The position numbers were made by a program, and so were the translations under genes. From Urechidicola croceus (GTDB lineage: Bacteria > Bacteroidota > Bacteroidia > Flavobacteriales > Flavobacteriaceae), in the NCBI RefSeq assembly GCF_001761325.1, contig NZ_CP017478.1, positions 874,001-938,000 on the forward strand: a stretch of 64,000 nucleotides of DNA, read 5' to 3'. Of the stretch, positions 8,504 to 16,312 are shown in pieces (the stretch's first letter is position 1; the number at the start of each line of letters is the position of its first letter). The notes under the pieces are model-generated. The model worked only from the letters and a program-made list of their open reading frames with translations. It was not told the DNA's origin and ran no database searches.

Positions 8504-8788
8504 TTAAAAATTGTTTTGATCATCATCCATAAACTCCTTTAATTTACGCTCTTCCCAATCTTTACCATAACCAAATACTGTGAATGCATGAACTATTACT
8601 CCTATTCCCATACCTATTATAGCAAACCAAAACCATTTAAAATCCCAATATGTTTTATAATTTATGAATATTACAAATGGTATTAATACTATATAGGCTA
8701 AAAGGTGAATATAAAAATTCTTTACTTTTTCAACTTTTTCTTTAGCACGAATATATTTTTCGTCTATATTAAATTTTTCTTTGTCCAT
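8504..8788 (-). CDS. Single 2TM-domain membrane protein
   Basis: 94 residues, one 2TM domain. It has a charged N-terminus YIRAKEKVEKVKNFYIHLL, two membrane helices (about 29-46 and 50-72) and the signature end GKDWEERKLKEFMDDD. It is closely similar to the C-terminal 2TM domain of the kinase upstream, as in the shared NYKTYW/NYRTYW and GYGKDWEERK/GYGMGWEERK. It lies 11 bases after the kinase and 11 bases before the tandem 2TM gene, so it is in the same operon. A membrane partner of the kinase is a reasonable inference, but no function is known. Confidence 0.88.
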   Translation of the reverse strand: MDKEKFNIDEKYIRAKEKVEKVKNFYIHLLAYIVLIPFVIFINYKTYWDFKWFWFAIIGMGIGVIVHAFTVFGYGKDWEERKLKEFMDDDQNNF

Positions 8789-8800
8789 TTTTGTTCTTTT

Positions 8801-10120
8801 TTAAAATTTTGAGTCTTTTTCCATGTATTCGCGAATTTTTCGCTCTTCCCATCCCATTCCGTAACCAAACACCTTAAATGCTTGAATAACTAGTCCTAAT
8901 CCCCATCCAAACATTGGAAACCAAAACCATTGAAACCCCCAGTATGTTCTATAATTAATGTAAACTAAGAATGGTATTACTATACAATATGATATTAAAC
9001 TACCATAAAATTCTTTTAAATCGTCAATGCGTTTTTTTGCTCTTATATATTTATTACTATCGTTAATATAATCTGTTTTCATAATTTTAATTTCTTGAGT
9101 TAATAGAGGTAATTTTACCTTAAAAATTCTATTATCATTCTTTATTTCAACCTTTCTATTAGTTATTAAGCTATACCTTTGGTTGATATTCTGTAATCCT
9201 ACTTTAGTACTTTTTTCTAATGATGTCTTAGGATTTATATTGTTTTCAATAATCAGAAACCCATTGTTTTCATAAATTTTTATTTCTAAAGGTCTCTCTG
9301 ATGTAATCACGTTATGTTTTACTGCATTTTCTAATAATAATTGCAATGACAATGGAACAATCTTTAATTCTGGATTTGAAATAGTATCTGGAATACTGAA
9401 ATGAATACCGTCTTCAAACCTCATTTTAAGCAATTCCATATATGATTTAGCAAATTTCAATTCATCTTCTAAAGAAATTAAATCTTTCCCCTTTTGCTCT
9501 AATACATATCTATACACTTTTGATAATTTGGTTGTAAACTTCTCTGCTTGTTGTGGGTTTTCACCAATTAAAGATGTTAATACATTTAAACTATTGAATA
9601 AAAAGTGTGGGTCTAATTGATTTTTTAATGTTTCAAATTTTGCAGTTTCAGTTTTGGCTACTATTTGAGAGTCTTTAACTTTCTTTTCTTGTGTTTTTTT
9701 AAAAAAATAAAAAGCATGAAAAGTAATTACTACTGTTAATGTAATCCATAAACCAAACGTATAACTACTCCAAGTTTCACTAGAAATAAATGATTCAAAA
9801 GAAATACCTTCAAAATAAACAGCTGTTAACATTCTTAAAAAAAATAACCCTAGCAATGTTAATGCTACCGAACCTACAATTCCTATTAAAACTCTTTTAG
9901 TTCGCTCATTATCATTCCATTTTTTTCTTTCCAAATAATCAAAATAAAACATATTAATAAAACCAAGTACATATGAATACAATTGGTAAAAACCAAAACT
10001 GATTAAAAAATCATTAATACTATTAAAATGTAACCCTCCTGAAAGCCCACTACCAATAATAAAAATGATAGTTCCAATTACAAAACACGCTATGATTTTA
10101 TTTTTAATATGTTTAAACAT
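8801..10120 (-). CDS. Sensor histidine kinase (LytS/YehU type) fused to a 2TM domain
   Basis: 439 residues. Four membrane helices lie at about 8-27, 38-60, 77-100 and 120-140. Then comes the His_kinase domain with phospho-acceptor His172 in NQLDPHFLFNSLN. The ATP-site N box is LLLENAVKHN (261-270) and the G box is VGLQNINQRY. Kinases of this class pair with LytTR regulators, and one is encoded in the same operon. After residue about 345 a complete 2TM domain follows, starting at an internal Met (IMKTDYINDSNKYIRAKKR) and ending WEERKIREYM. It looks like a once-separate 2TM gene fused in frame. The extracellular loops are short, so the signal is likely sensed in the membrane or through a partner. 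Confidence 0.93.
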   Translation of the reverse strand: MFKHIKNKIIACFVIGTIIFIIGSGLSGGLHFNSINDFLISFGFYQLYSYVLGFINMFYFDYLERKKWNDNERTKRVLIGIVGSVALTLLGLFFLRMLTAVYFEGISFESFISSETWSSYTFGLWITLTVVITFHAFYFFKKTQEKKVKDSQIVAKTETAKFETLKNQLDPHFLFNSLNVLTSLIGENPQQAEKFTTKLSKVYRYVLEQKGKDLISLEDELKFAKSYMELLKMRFEDGIHFSIPDTISNPELKIVPLSLQLLLENAVKHNVITSERPLEIKIYENNGFLIIENNINPKTSLEKSTKVGLQNINQRYSLITNRKVEIKNDNRIFKVKLPLLTQEIKIMKTDYINDSNKYIRAKKRIDDLKEFYGSLISYCIVIPFLVYINYRTYWGFQWFWFPMFGWGLGLVIQAFKVFGYGMGWEERKIREYMEKDSKF

Positions 10121-10130
10121 AATCTTAATT

Positions 10131-10748
10131 TTATTTACAAGTGGCTAAAACTTGCTCTGCTCTTTCTTTACCCCAAATAGGATAAAATGGTGCCTTAGGC
10201 TCAAATTTAGCAAAAAGTTCTATAGATTTCTCGATTTCTTTGCAAAACGGTGCTGTATCATTCCCAAAGAATTTTGCTCCACCCATATCCCATTCGGCTT
10301 TACCAAATACTACTCTTGGATTATCTGGTGCCAATTGTAATGCTTTTTCATAAAGTGCTATTACTTTTCCTGATAATAACATTCCGTATGTTTCACCATC
10401 ATATGCAACCCAAACAATGTGTAACAAAGCCTGCATTACCATAATCTCAGGGTTATCACTAGAAATAGCACTTGCTTGATCAAGTAGAGTTTGCGCTTTC
10501 TCTAATTGAGCAGTTAATACTGCCTTATCTTTTATTGTAAATCCGTTTAAGATATTTACTTGAGCGGCATAATAAAATGGTATCCAATTATCTTTTTCTG
10601 CATGTGCAATTCGTTCAAATAGATTTGATGCTTCTGCTGGATTGGTTCCCCATAATTCAAAAGCTTGGTTCATACCTTTTTCGTAATCAGATTGTGCAAA
10701 TAATGCACCTGAAATACTTAATACTAAAATTAAAATGACTTTCTCCAT
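10131..10748 (-). CDS. Secreted TPR-like protein, first gene of the kinase/2TM/LytTR operon
   Basis: 205 residues. It has a signal peptide (to about residue 18, ending ALFAQ). The rest is helical with TPR-like repeats such as IPFYYAAQVNIL, NPEIMVMQALLHIVW and NPRVVFGKAEWDMGG. It is probably periplasmic and may mediate protein contact. It is first in the operon, 10 bases before the kinase, and is preceded by a LytTR-type operator. I do not recognise a named function. Coupling with the sensor suggests a periplasmic accessory, but this is inference. Confidence 0.75.
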   Translation of the reverse strand: MEKVILILVLSISGALFAQSDYEKGMNQAFELWGTNPAEASNLFERIAHAEKDNWIPFYYAAQVNILNGFTIKDKAVLTAQLEKAQTLLDQASAISSDNPEIMVMQALLHIVWVAYDGETYGMLLSGKVIALYEKALQLAPDNPRVVFGKAEWDMGGAKFFGNDTAPFCKEIEKSIELFAKFEPKAPFYPIWGKERAEQVLATCK

Positions 10749-10794
10749 GATTGATTGTTTTTAAATTATTGATTTTTAATACTTAATTACTTAA

Positions 10795-10869
10795 CAAATG
10801 TCTTGTCTTTTTAGCAGGTTTTAAAAATTGATTCCCTGAACTGTTAAATAATTAGGATGAATTGTTAAT
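10795..10869 (-). promoter_or_regulatory. Promoter and LytTR-type operator of the TPR/kinase operon
   Basis: Plus-strand reading of the operator is CTGAACTGTTAA (10836-10847), five bases, then TAGGATGAATTGTTAAT (10853-10869). The inner direct repeats AACTGTTAA (10839) and AATTGTTAA (10860) are 21 bases apart. A one-mismatch -7 box (GACATTTG on the minus strand, 10795-10802) lies 33 bases downstream. The same layout occurs before the TonB receptor gene. A weak -7 box with an upstream repeat pair fits an activated promoter. Confidence 0.7.
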
Positions 10870-10872
10870 TCC

Positions 10873-13029
10873 TTATAAATTGTTTAATTGATTGTCTGTT
10901 CCTTTTTCACTAATAGTCCAGAAGAAGCCTATAAAAAAGAATCTATCTGCAGCAGGTCTCAATACTCTACTATCAAAGTTACCATCCATATTAGGTGTAT
11001 TGGTATACTGATAACCATTTACATTTTTGAAACCTAATGCATTATTTATTGAGAAATAAAGTATCTTTTGTTGAGAAATTAAATATGCCCAATTCACACT
11101 CAAACTATTGTATGGCTTTGTTTTTTGATTTAAAAAACCTTCATTATTTGGATTTGTATATGGTCTACCAGAGGCGAATGTATAACTAATACCTACTTGA
11201 CTTTTCCAATCTTCTACCCAATATTTTCCTACTACCGAGAAATTGTGTTTGTTTACAAAATTTGGCTGTGCTTTGTTCTCATAATTTTTATAATCACGTT
11301 TTGTATCTAAATATGAGTAACTTAACCAATAATCTAGATTTTTAATAGTTTTATTATCTCTCCAAAATAAATCTAATCCAGTTGAATAACCATTTCCGTT
11401 AGAAGTAATATTACTATCAAAACTCACAAAATCAGTATCGTATTTAACTAAATTGTTATATTTTTTATAATAAGTTTCAGCTCTGAATATTTTACCTTCA
11501 TTATTATATTGGTAGTTCAAAATATAATGCGAAGTATTTTGTGATTTTAAATCTTGGCTAAATTTTAATATTTCGTTAGTAGGTGCTTGATAAAAATCTC
11601 CATAAGCTAATGAAACTTGACTATTATCTGATGTTTTGTAAGCTAATGAAACTCGAGGTGCTACTTTTAATTCATCAAACAATTCAGAATACTCAAGCCT
11701 AATTCCTGACTTTACTGCCATTTTCTTTGAAAAAAAGATGTCGGCTTCGGTGTATATAGCACTTATATCATTATTAAAACCATACTTCTCATTTGAAAAA
11801 TTTAAATCTGAATAATCTTCTTGAAAATCCGTTGTAAAATATTCTGCACCAAAATTTAACTTAAATCGACTACTAAAATTTCTTTTAAATTTTAACTTCG
11901 CATGAATTGAATTTTCTGTATCATCAATATCACTATCAATTATGCCGATTTTATTTTTAGCATATGTATAACTAAGTCCGCTAAAAATTGACCAATTATC
12001 ATTCAATACACCACGATATGAACCATTAAAATACAAATTGTTATTTTTCAACTTAAAGTGCACTCCATCGTCATAATTGATATCCTCTTGAATTAATTCA
12101 AAATTTGAGGCGTCAAAAGCTGAATATAATTTAAGTATACCATTATCATATTTTTTTCTATAAACAGCCTCTCCTGCAAAAGTTTCATAAGGTTTTATCC
12201 ATTCATTTCTATCTGGGAACAAACCGTTATATGGTGACAAATTAATATAAGAAGCATTAATACTTAAAGAATTCTTATCCCATTTTTGAGTATTGCCAAT
12301 AGACGCTCCAACTGACATTATTCCAATATCTGTTTTTTCTTGATCTGGTTCATTTATAGTATTTAACAATAAAACACTTGATAAAGCTTGACCATATTCA
12401 GCAGAATAACCTCCAGTTGAAAATGTCATTCCATCAAATAGAAATGGAGAATATCGTCCTCTAGTTGGAGTATTGTTGGCTGTTGCTGAGTATGGTGTAA
12501 ATACTCTAATATCATCAATAAAAATTTGAGTTTCATCAGCCTCACCTCCTCTTACAAATAACCGACCATCTTCAGCAACTGTAGATGTTCCTGGCAATGT
12601 TTGAAATGCTGCTATAGGATCCCCAAGCGCACTTGCCGTTGTAACAACATCTAAAGGTTTTAATGCTGTAACTTTACTATTGTCACCTGCTTTAAATGTT
12701 CCTGCAGAAAGTACCACTGCATCCAAGTTATTCACATCATCTTTTAATTTGATTATTAAAGAATTCATTGTTGTTACATCTTGAACTAAACTTTTCGTTT
12801 CATAAGACATAAATGAAACTGTTAATTTCTGTGTTCCACTTTCTTTAGTTTTAAATGAAAACTCACCATTTTCATCAGTAGTTGTTCCATCATAAGTTCC
12901 ATCTAAATAAACATTAGCTCCCATAATAGCATCTCCATTTTGACCAATGACTTTACCATTAACAATTGTTTGAGAAAACCCAAAAAGGGCACCTAAACAA
13001 AACATTATAGTTAATATATTTTTTTTCAT
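10873..13029 (-). CDS. TonB-dependent outer-membrane receptor
   Basis: 718 residues. A signal peptide (to about residue 19) is followed by a CarboxypepD_reg-like beta-sandwich (about 20-95: VNGKVIGQNGDAIMGANVYL, TTDENGEFSF). A plug domain (about 115-225: FVRGGEADETQIFIDDIRV) and a 22-strand-type barrel follow, ending in FFFIGFFWTISEKG. Such receptors import ligands using TonB energy. No SusD partner is next to it, so a SusCD glycan system is not supported and the ligand is unknown. It is upstream of the TPR/kinase/2TM/LytTR operon on the same strand. Its promoter carries the second copy of the operator. Confidence 0.92.
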   Translation of the reverse strand: MKKNILTIMFCLGALFGFSQTIVNGKVIGQNGDAIMGANVYLDGTYDGTTTDENGEFSFKTKESGTQKLTVSFMSYETKSLVQDVTTMNSLIIKLKDDVNNLDAVVLSAGTFKAGDNSKVTALKPLDVVTTASALGDPIAAFQTLPGTSTVAEDGRLFVRGGEADETQIFIDDIRVFTPYSATANNTPTRGRYSPFLFDGMTFSTGGYSAEYGQALSSVLLLNTINEPDQEKTDIGIMSVGASIGNTQKWDKNSLSINASYINLSPYNGLFPDRNEWIKPYETFAGEAVYRKKYDNGILKLYSAFDASNFELIQEDINYDDGVHFKLKNNNLYFNGSYRGVLNDNWSIFSGLSYTYAKNKIGIIDSDIDDTENSIHAKLKFKRNFSSRFKLNFGAEYFTTDFQEDYSDLNFSNEKYGFNNDISAIYTEADIFFSKKMAVKSGIRLEYSELFDELKVAPRVSLAYKTSDNSQVSLAYGDFYQAPTNEILKFSQDLKSQNTSHYILNYQYNNEGKIFRAETYYKKYNNLVKYDTDFVSFDSNITSNGNGYSTGLDLFWRDNKTIKNLDYWLSYSYLDTKRDYKNYENKAQPNFVNKHNFSVVGKYWVEDWKSQVGISYTFASGRPYTNPNNEGFLNQKTKPYNSLSVNWAYLISQQKILYFSINNALGFKNVNGYQYTNTPNMDGNFDSRVLRPAADRFFFIGFFWTISEKGTDNQLNNL

Positions 13030-13069
13030 GATTGTTTGATTTTTTTGATTATTGAATTTAATTTCATGT

Positions 13070-13144
13070 CAAAAATCATGGATAAAAACTGCTTAAGAAA
13101 TAATTTCAATCTGAACTGTTAATTTTGTAGGATGAATTGATAAT
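13070..13144 (-). promoter_or_regulatory. Promoter and LytTR-type operator of the TonB receptor gene
   Basis: Plus-strand reading is CTGAACTGTTAA (13111-13122), five bases, then TAGGATGAATTGATAAT (13128-13144). It agrees with the operator at 10836-10869 at 28 of 29 aligned positions and has the same spacing. The -7 box (GATTTTTG on the minus strand, 13070-13077) is again 33 bases from the operator. The site also lies 57-90 bases before the divergent hydrolase gene. Confidence 0.7.
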
Positions 13145-13200
13145 ATGCATATTCTGGTCAAAAAAATCTTTGTATTTTGCATTTTTATAGTAAATAATAA

Positions 13201-14040
13201 ATGATATACCTCAAAACACCAGATTCTGTAAAAATTGCAGTATTAAGATATAATTCACTTTTAAAACCTGAAGAAAGCCAAGTGTTAATTATTAATTCTG
13301 CAACAGGTGTAAATCAAAAGTTTTATAAGAATTATGCAAAATTTTTAACTACTTATGGATACAATGTTATCACATACGATTATAGAGGTGTGGCTGCTTC
13401 AAGACCAAAAAAGTTAAGAGGCTTTAAAGCAAATCTAACAGATTGGGGCGGAAAAGATTTCCCCGAAATAATTAATTATTGTAGAAAAAATTTTCCAAAT
13501 CAAAAACTACATGTTTTTGGTCATAGTATTGGCGGAACTTTACCTGGTTTTACCGAAATGAATAAGGTGATTGATAATTTAGTAACTATTGGATCTCAAA
13601 CAGCCTATTATAAAGATTGGAGTCCATCAGATCAAAAGAAACTATACTTCTTATGGCATCTAATTTTTCCATTCATTTCTAATATTATAGGTTATTTTCC
13701 AGGTAAATTTTTAAAACAATCAGAAGATTTACCTAAAGGTGTTGTTAATCAATGGCACTCAAGACGATTGACTGAAAATATGGAAAAACAATTAAATGCT
13801 TTGGGACATGAAACTTATTTTAATAAAATTGAAGTCAATATAACAACCGTTTATATTACTGATGATTCTATTGGTACTAAAAAAGCTCTAAATCGATTGA
13901 TAAAATTGTATTCAAATGCAAAACATAATTTTGTTGAATTATCTCCTGAATCTATTAAAGTTGAAGAGATTGGTCATTTTGGTTTTTTTAGCAGGAAATT
14001 TAAAAAAACCTTATGGAAACAATCATTAAACTGGTTTTAA
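13201..14040 (+). CDS. Alpha/beta hydrolase (serine aminopeptidase/lipase-like)
   Basis: 279 residues. The nucleophile elbow is FGHSIGGTLPG (Ser105-106 region), preceded by the typical strand YGYNVITYDYRG and oxyanion area. The catalytic His is likely in EEIGHFGFFSRKF near the end, and an Asp in the strand TTVYITDDSIG. A lid-like hydrophobic segment (WHLIFPFISNIIGYFPG) suggests a lipophilic substrate. The substrate is unknown. It is divergent from the TonB receptor gene across the LytTR-type operator, so shared control is possible but unproven. Confidence 0.85.
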   Translation: MIYLKTPDSVKIAVLRYNSLLKPEESQVLIINSATGVNQKFYKNYAKFLTTYGYNVITYDYRGVAASRPKKLRGFKANLTDWGGKDFPEIINYCRKNFPNQKLHVFGHSIGGTLPGFTEMNKVIDNLVTIGSQTAYYKDWSPSDQKKLYFLWHLIFPFISNIIGYFPGKFLKQSEDLPKGVVNQWHSRRLTENMEKQLNALGHETYFNKIEVNITTVYITDDSIGTKKALNRLIKLYSNAKHNFVELSPESIKVEEIGHFGFFSRKFKKTLWKQSLNWF

Positions 14041-14111
14041 AATAATCTTTTTTCCTGCAATATTGTAACAATATTATTATAAAGAATACTAATAAGAAAA
14101 TCAACTATAAA

Positions 14112-14606
14112 GTGACCAAGAGCCTAGAACAACAATTTGTAACTGAACTTGAAGCAAACCAAAATATTATACACAAGGTTTGTCGAGTTTACACAAATAA
14201 TTCTGATGCTCACAAAGACCTATTTCAAGAAATAACCATTCAATTATGGAAAGCATACCCAAAATTTAGAGGTGATTCAAAGTTTAGTACTTGGATGTAT
14301 CGTGTAGGCTTAAATACAGCTATAACATTATATAGAAAAAGTAAACGTCAAATACAAACGAGTGACATTTCTGATTTTCATTACAAACTTGAGAGTAGTG
14401 AATATGACAGTGAAATTGATGACCAAATGAAACTTTTATATAAAGCAATACACCAACTAAGTGATATTGAAAAAGCATTAATTTTATTGTATTTGGAAGA
14501 TAAACCTTATGTTGAAATTGCAGAAACAATGGGTATTACAGAAGTCAATGCTAGAGTAAAAGTAAATAGGATAAAAACAAAATTGAAAACAATATTAAAT
14601 CCGTAA
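14112..14606 (+). CDS. ECF-type RNA polymerase sigma factor
   Basis: 164 residues. Sigma region 2 is at about 25-90 (DLFQEITIQLWKAYPKFRG, FSTWMYRVGLNTAI). Region 4 is at about 115-160 (LSDIEKALILLYLEDKPYVEIAETMGITEVNARVKVNRIK). It begins with GTG at 14112. The next in-frame Met is well inside region 2, so GTG is required. The neighbour starts 2 bases after its stop and is a membrane protein that may control it. Confidence 0.93.
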   Translation: MTKSLEQQFVTELEANQNIIHKVCRVYTNNSDAHKDLFQEITIQLWKAYPKFRGDSKFSTWMYRVGLNTAITLYRKSKRQIQTSDISDFHYKLESSEYDSEIDDQMKLLYKAIHQLSDIEKALILLYLEDKPYVEIAETMGITEVNARVKVNRIKTKLKTILNP

Positions 14607-14608
14607 AT

Positions 14609-15250
14609 ATGGATGAATTAGATAAATTAAAAGCTGCTTGGAAATCCCAAGATTATTCTAAAGAAAAAGTATCTGCAAAAGATATTTATAAAATGCTTCA
14701 TGCAAAATCTTCATCTTATGTAAAATGGATATTTTATATAAGCATCATTGAGTTTGTTTTATTAAACTCCTTATACTTAAGCCCTAAATATAAAAATGAT
14801 ATAAAATTTTATAAAGAATTAGATCTTGGTATGATAATGACTGTTATTGGTGTTATTTCAACAATAATTGTTTTATTTTTTATTTATCGATTTTATATAA
14901 ATTATAAAAACATAAAAGTTGACTCAAGTTCAAAAGCCTTAATGCAAAGTATCTTAAAAACTCGAAGAACAGTAAAAAACTATATTTACTTTAATATAGG
15001 AATGGCAATTGTACTAATTACAATAGTATATTCAAAAATATTCTCAAATGCAGAAGCATTTAGATTGTATAAATTAAACTCAAATATTCCTGATATTAAT
15101 ACACCTTCTGATTTATCGATGAAAGTAATGATAATATTTGCTACTGCACTCATGATACTTATTATATTTCTCTTTTATCGTTTGGTTTATGGTATATTAC
15201 TTAGAAGATTAAAGAAAAACTATAAAGAATTAGAGCAGTTAGACAAGTAA
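14609..15250 (+). CDS. Membrane protein coupled to the ECF sigma gene (candidate anti-sigma)
   Basis: 213 residues. A soluble N-terminus of about 35 residues (MDELDKLKAAWKSQDYSKEK) is followed by four membrane helices at about 39-58, 73-97, 130-150 and 170-195, and a charged C-terminus. No zinc-finger or RskA motif is visible. The start lies 2 bases after the sigma stop, the usual place for an anti-sigma factor. That role is inferred from position only. Confidence 0.7.
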   Translation: MDELDKLKAAWKSQDYSKEKVSAKDIYKMLHAKSSSYVKWIFYISIIEFVLLNSLYLSPKYKNDIKFYKELDLGMIMTVIGVISTIIVLFFIYRFYINYKNIKVDSSSKALMQSILKTRRTVKNYIYFNIGMAIVLITIVYSKIFSNAEAFRLYKLNSNIPDINTPSDLSMKVMIIFATALMILIIFLFYRLVYGILLRRLKKNYKELEQLDK

Positions 15251-15254
15251 ATAC

Positions 15255-15262
15255 TATCTTTG
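15255..15262 (+). promoter_or_regulatory. -7 box of the cyclophilin-FKBP gene
   Basis: TATCTTTG, an exact TAnnTTTG box, 25 bases before the start codon. The -33 region (TTA/TTN near 15239) is weak and the spacing is short, so only the -7 box is claimed. Confidence 0.5.
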
Positions 15263-15286
15263 CAACTTCAATAAAAAAGATAGAAA

Positions 15287-16219
15287 ATGAATAACGGTTT
15301 ATACGCAAAATTTAACACGACAAAAGGTGCTATTTTAGTGAATTTAGAGTTTGAAAAAACTCCTGGAACAGTTGGTAACTTTGTTGCTTTAGCAGAAGGA
15401 AATCTAGAAAACAGAGCAAAACCTCAAGGAACTCCATATTATGATGGATTAAATTTCCATAGAGTTATTGCTGATTTTATGATTCAAGGTGGTTGTCCTT
15501 TAGGTACTGGTACTGGTGATCCTGGATATAAATTTGATGATGAATTTCATCCTGAATTAAAACATGATAAACCAGGAATTTTATCTATGGCCAATAGTGG
15601 TCCTGGAACAAATGGAAGTCAGTTTTTCATCACTCATGTTGAAACTGCATGGTTAGATAACAAACACACTGTTTTTGGAAATGTTGTTGAAGGGCAAAAT
15701 ATAGTTGATACTATTGCTCAAGGAGATGTTTTAGAATCTATTGAAATTATAAGAGTTGGTAAAGATGCTGAAAACTTTAATGCAATTGAAAGTTTTAGAA
15801 CTTTTGAAGGCTCTCGTGCAAAGCGTATTGCCGAAGCAAAAGCTGAAAGCGATAAAATTTTAGATGAAGTTTCTACTGGGTTTGATAAAACAAATAGTGG
15901 ATTAAGGTATAAAATACTTCAAAACGGAAATGGGAAACAAGCAACAAAAGGTGCTATGGTTTCTGTTCATTATAAAGGTCAATTATTAGACGGAACAGTA
16001 TTTGATTCATCTTATAAAAGAAAACAACCAATCGATTTTAATGTAGGAGTAGGTCAAGTTATTCCTGGATGGGATGAAGGTATTCAATTATTAAAAGTTG
16101 GAGATAAAGCACGTTTTGTTATTCCATCTGATTTAGCATATGGAAGTCGTGGTGCTGGAGGAGTAATACCACCAGATGCTCCACTTATTTTTGATGTTGA
16201 ATTGATGAATGTAAAATAA
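15287..16219 (+). CDS. Cyclophilin-FKBP dual-domain peptidyl-prolyl isomerase
   Basis: 310 residues with two unrelated prolyl isomerase folds. The cyclophilin domain covers about 1-160 (FHRVIADFMIQGG, MANSGPGTNGSQFFIT, WLDNKHTVFGNV). A helical linker (about 165-205) leads to an FKBP domain at about 210-310 (VSVHYKGQLLDGTVFDSS, IPGWDEGIQLLKVGDKARFVIP, YGSRGAGGVIPPDAPLIFDVELM). No signal peptide is seen, so it is cytoplasmic. The isomerases speed proline-limited protein folding. Dual immunophilins of this order are known in flavobacteria. Confidence 0.95.
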   Translation: MNNGLYAKFNTTKGAILVNLEFEKTPGTVGNFVALAEGNLENRAKPQGTPYYDGLNFHRVIADFMIQGGCPLGTGTGDPGYKFDDEFHPELKHDKPGILSMANSGPGTNGSQFFITHVETAWLDNKHTVFGNVVEGQNIVDTIAQGDVLESIEIIRVGKDAENFNAIESFRTFEGSRAKRIAEAKAESDKILDEVSTGFDKTNSGLRYKILQNGNGKQATKGAMVSVHYKGQLLDGTVFDSSYKRKQPIDFNVGVGQVIPGWDEGIQLLKVGDKARFVIPSDLAYGSRGAGGVIPPDAPLIFDVELMNVK

Positions 16220-16243
16220 TCATTTGTAACAAAAAAAAGTACT

Positions 16244-16275
16244 AAACGTCTCATTAATAAATGAGGCGTTTTTTT
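16244..16275 (+). terminator. Terminator after the cyclophilin-FKBP gene
   Basis: The arms AAACGTCTCAT and ATGAGGCGTTT (one G-T pair) enclose a 6-base loop and are followed by a T tract. Confidence 0.88.
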
Positions 16276-16312
16276 ATGTCTTTTTTGTACTTTTGAACTA
16301 ATTACAACTATT

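Noticed and set aside
10873-13029. SusC-like glycan uptake system
   Set aside because: No SusD gene is adjacent, the length (718) is short for SusC, and no glycoside hydrolase is in the region.
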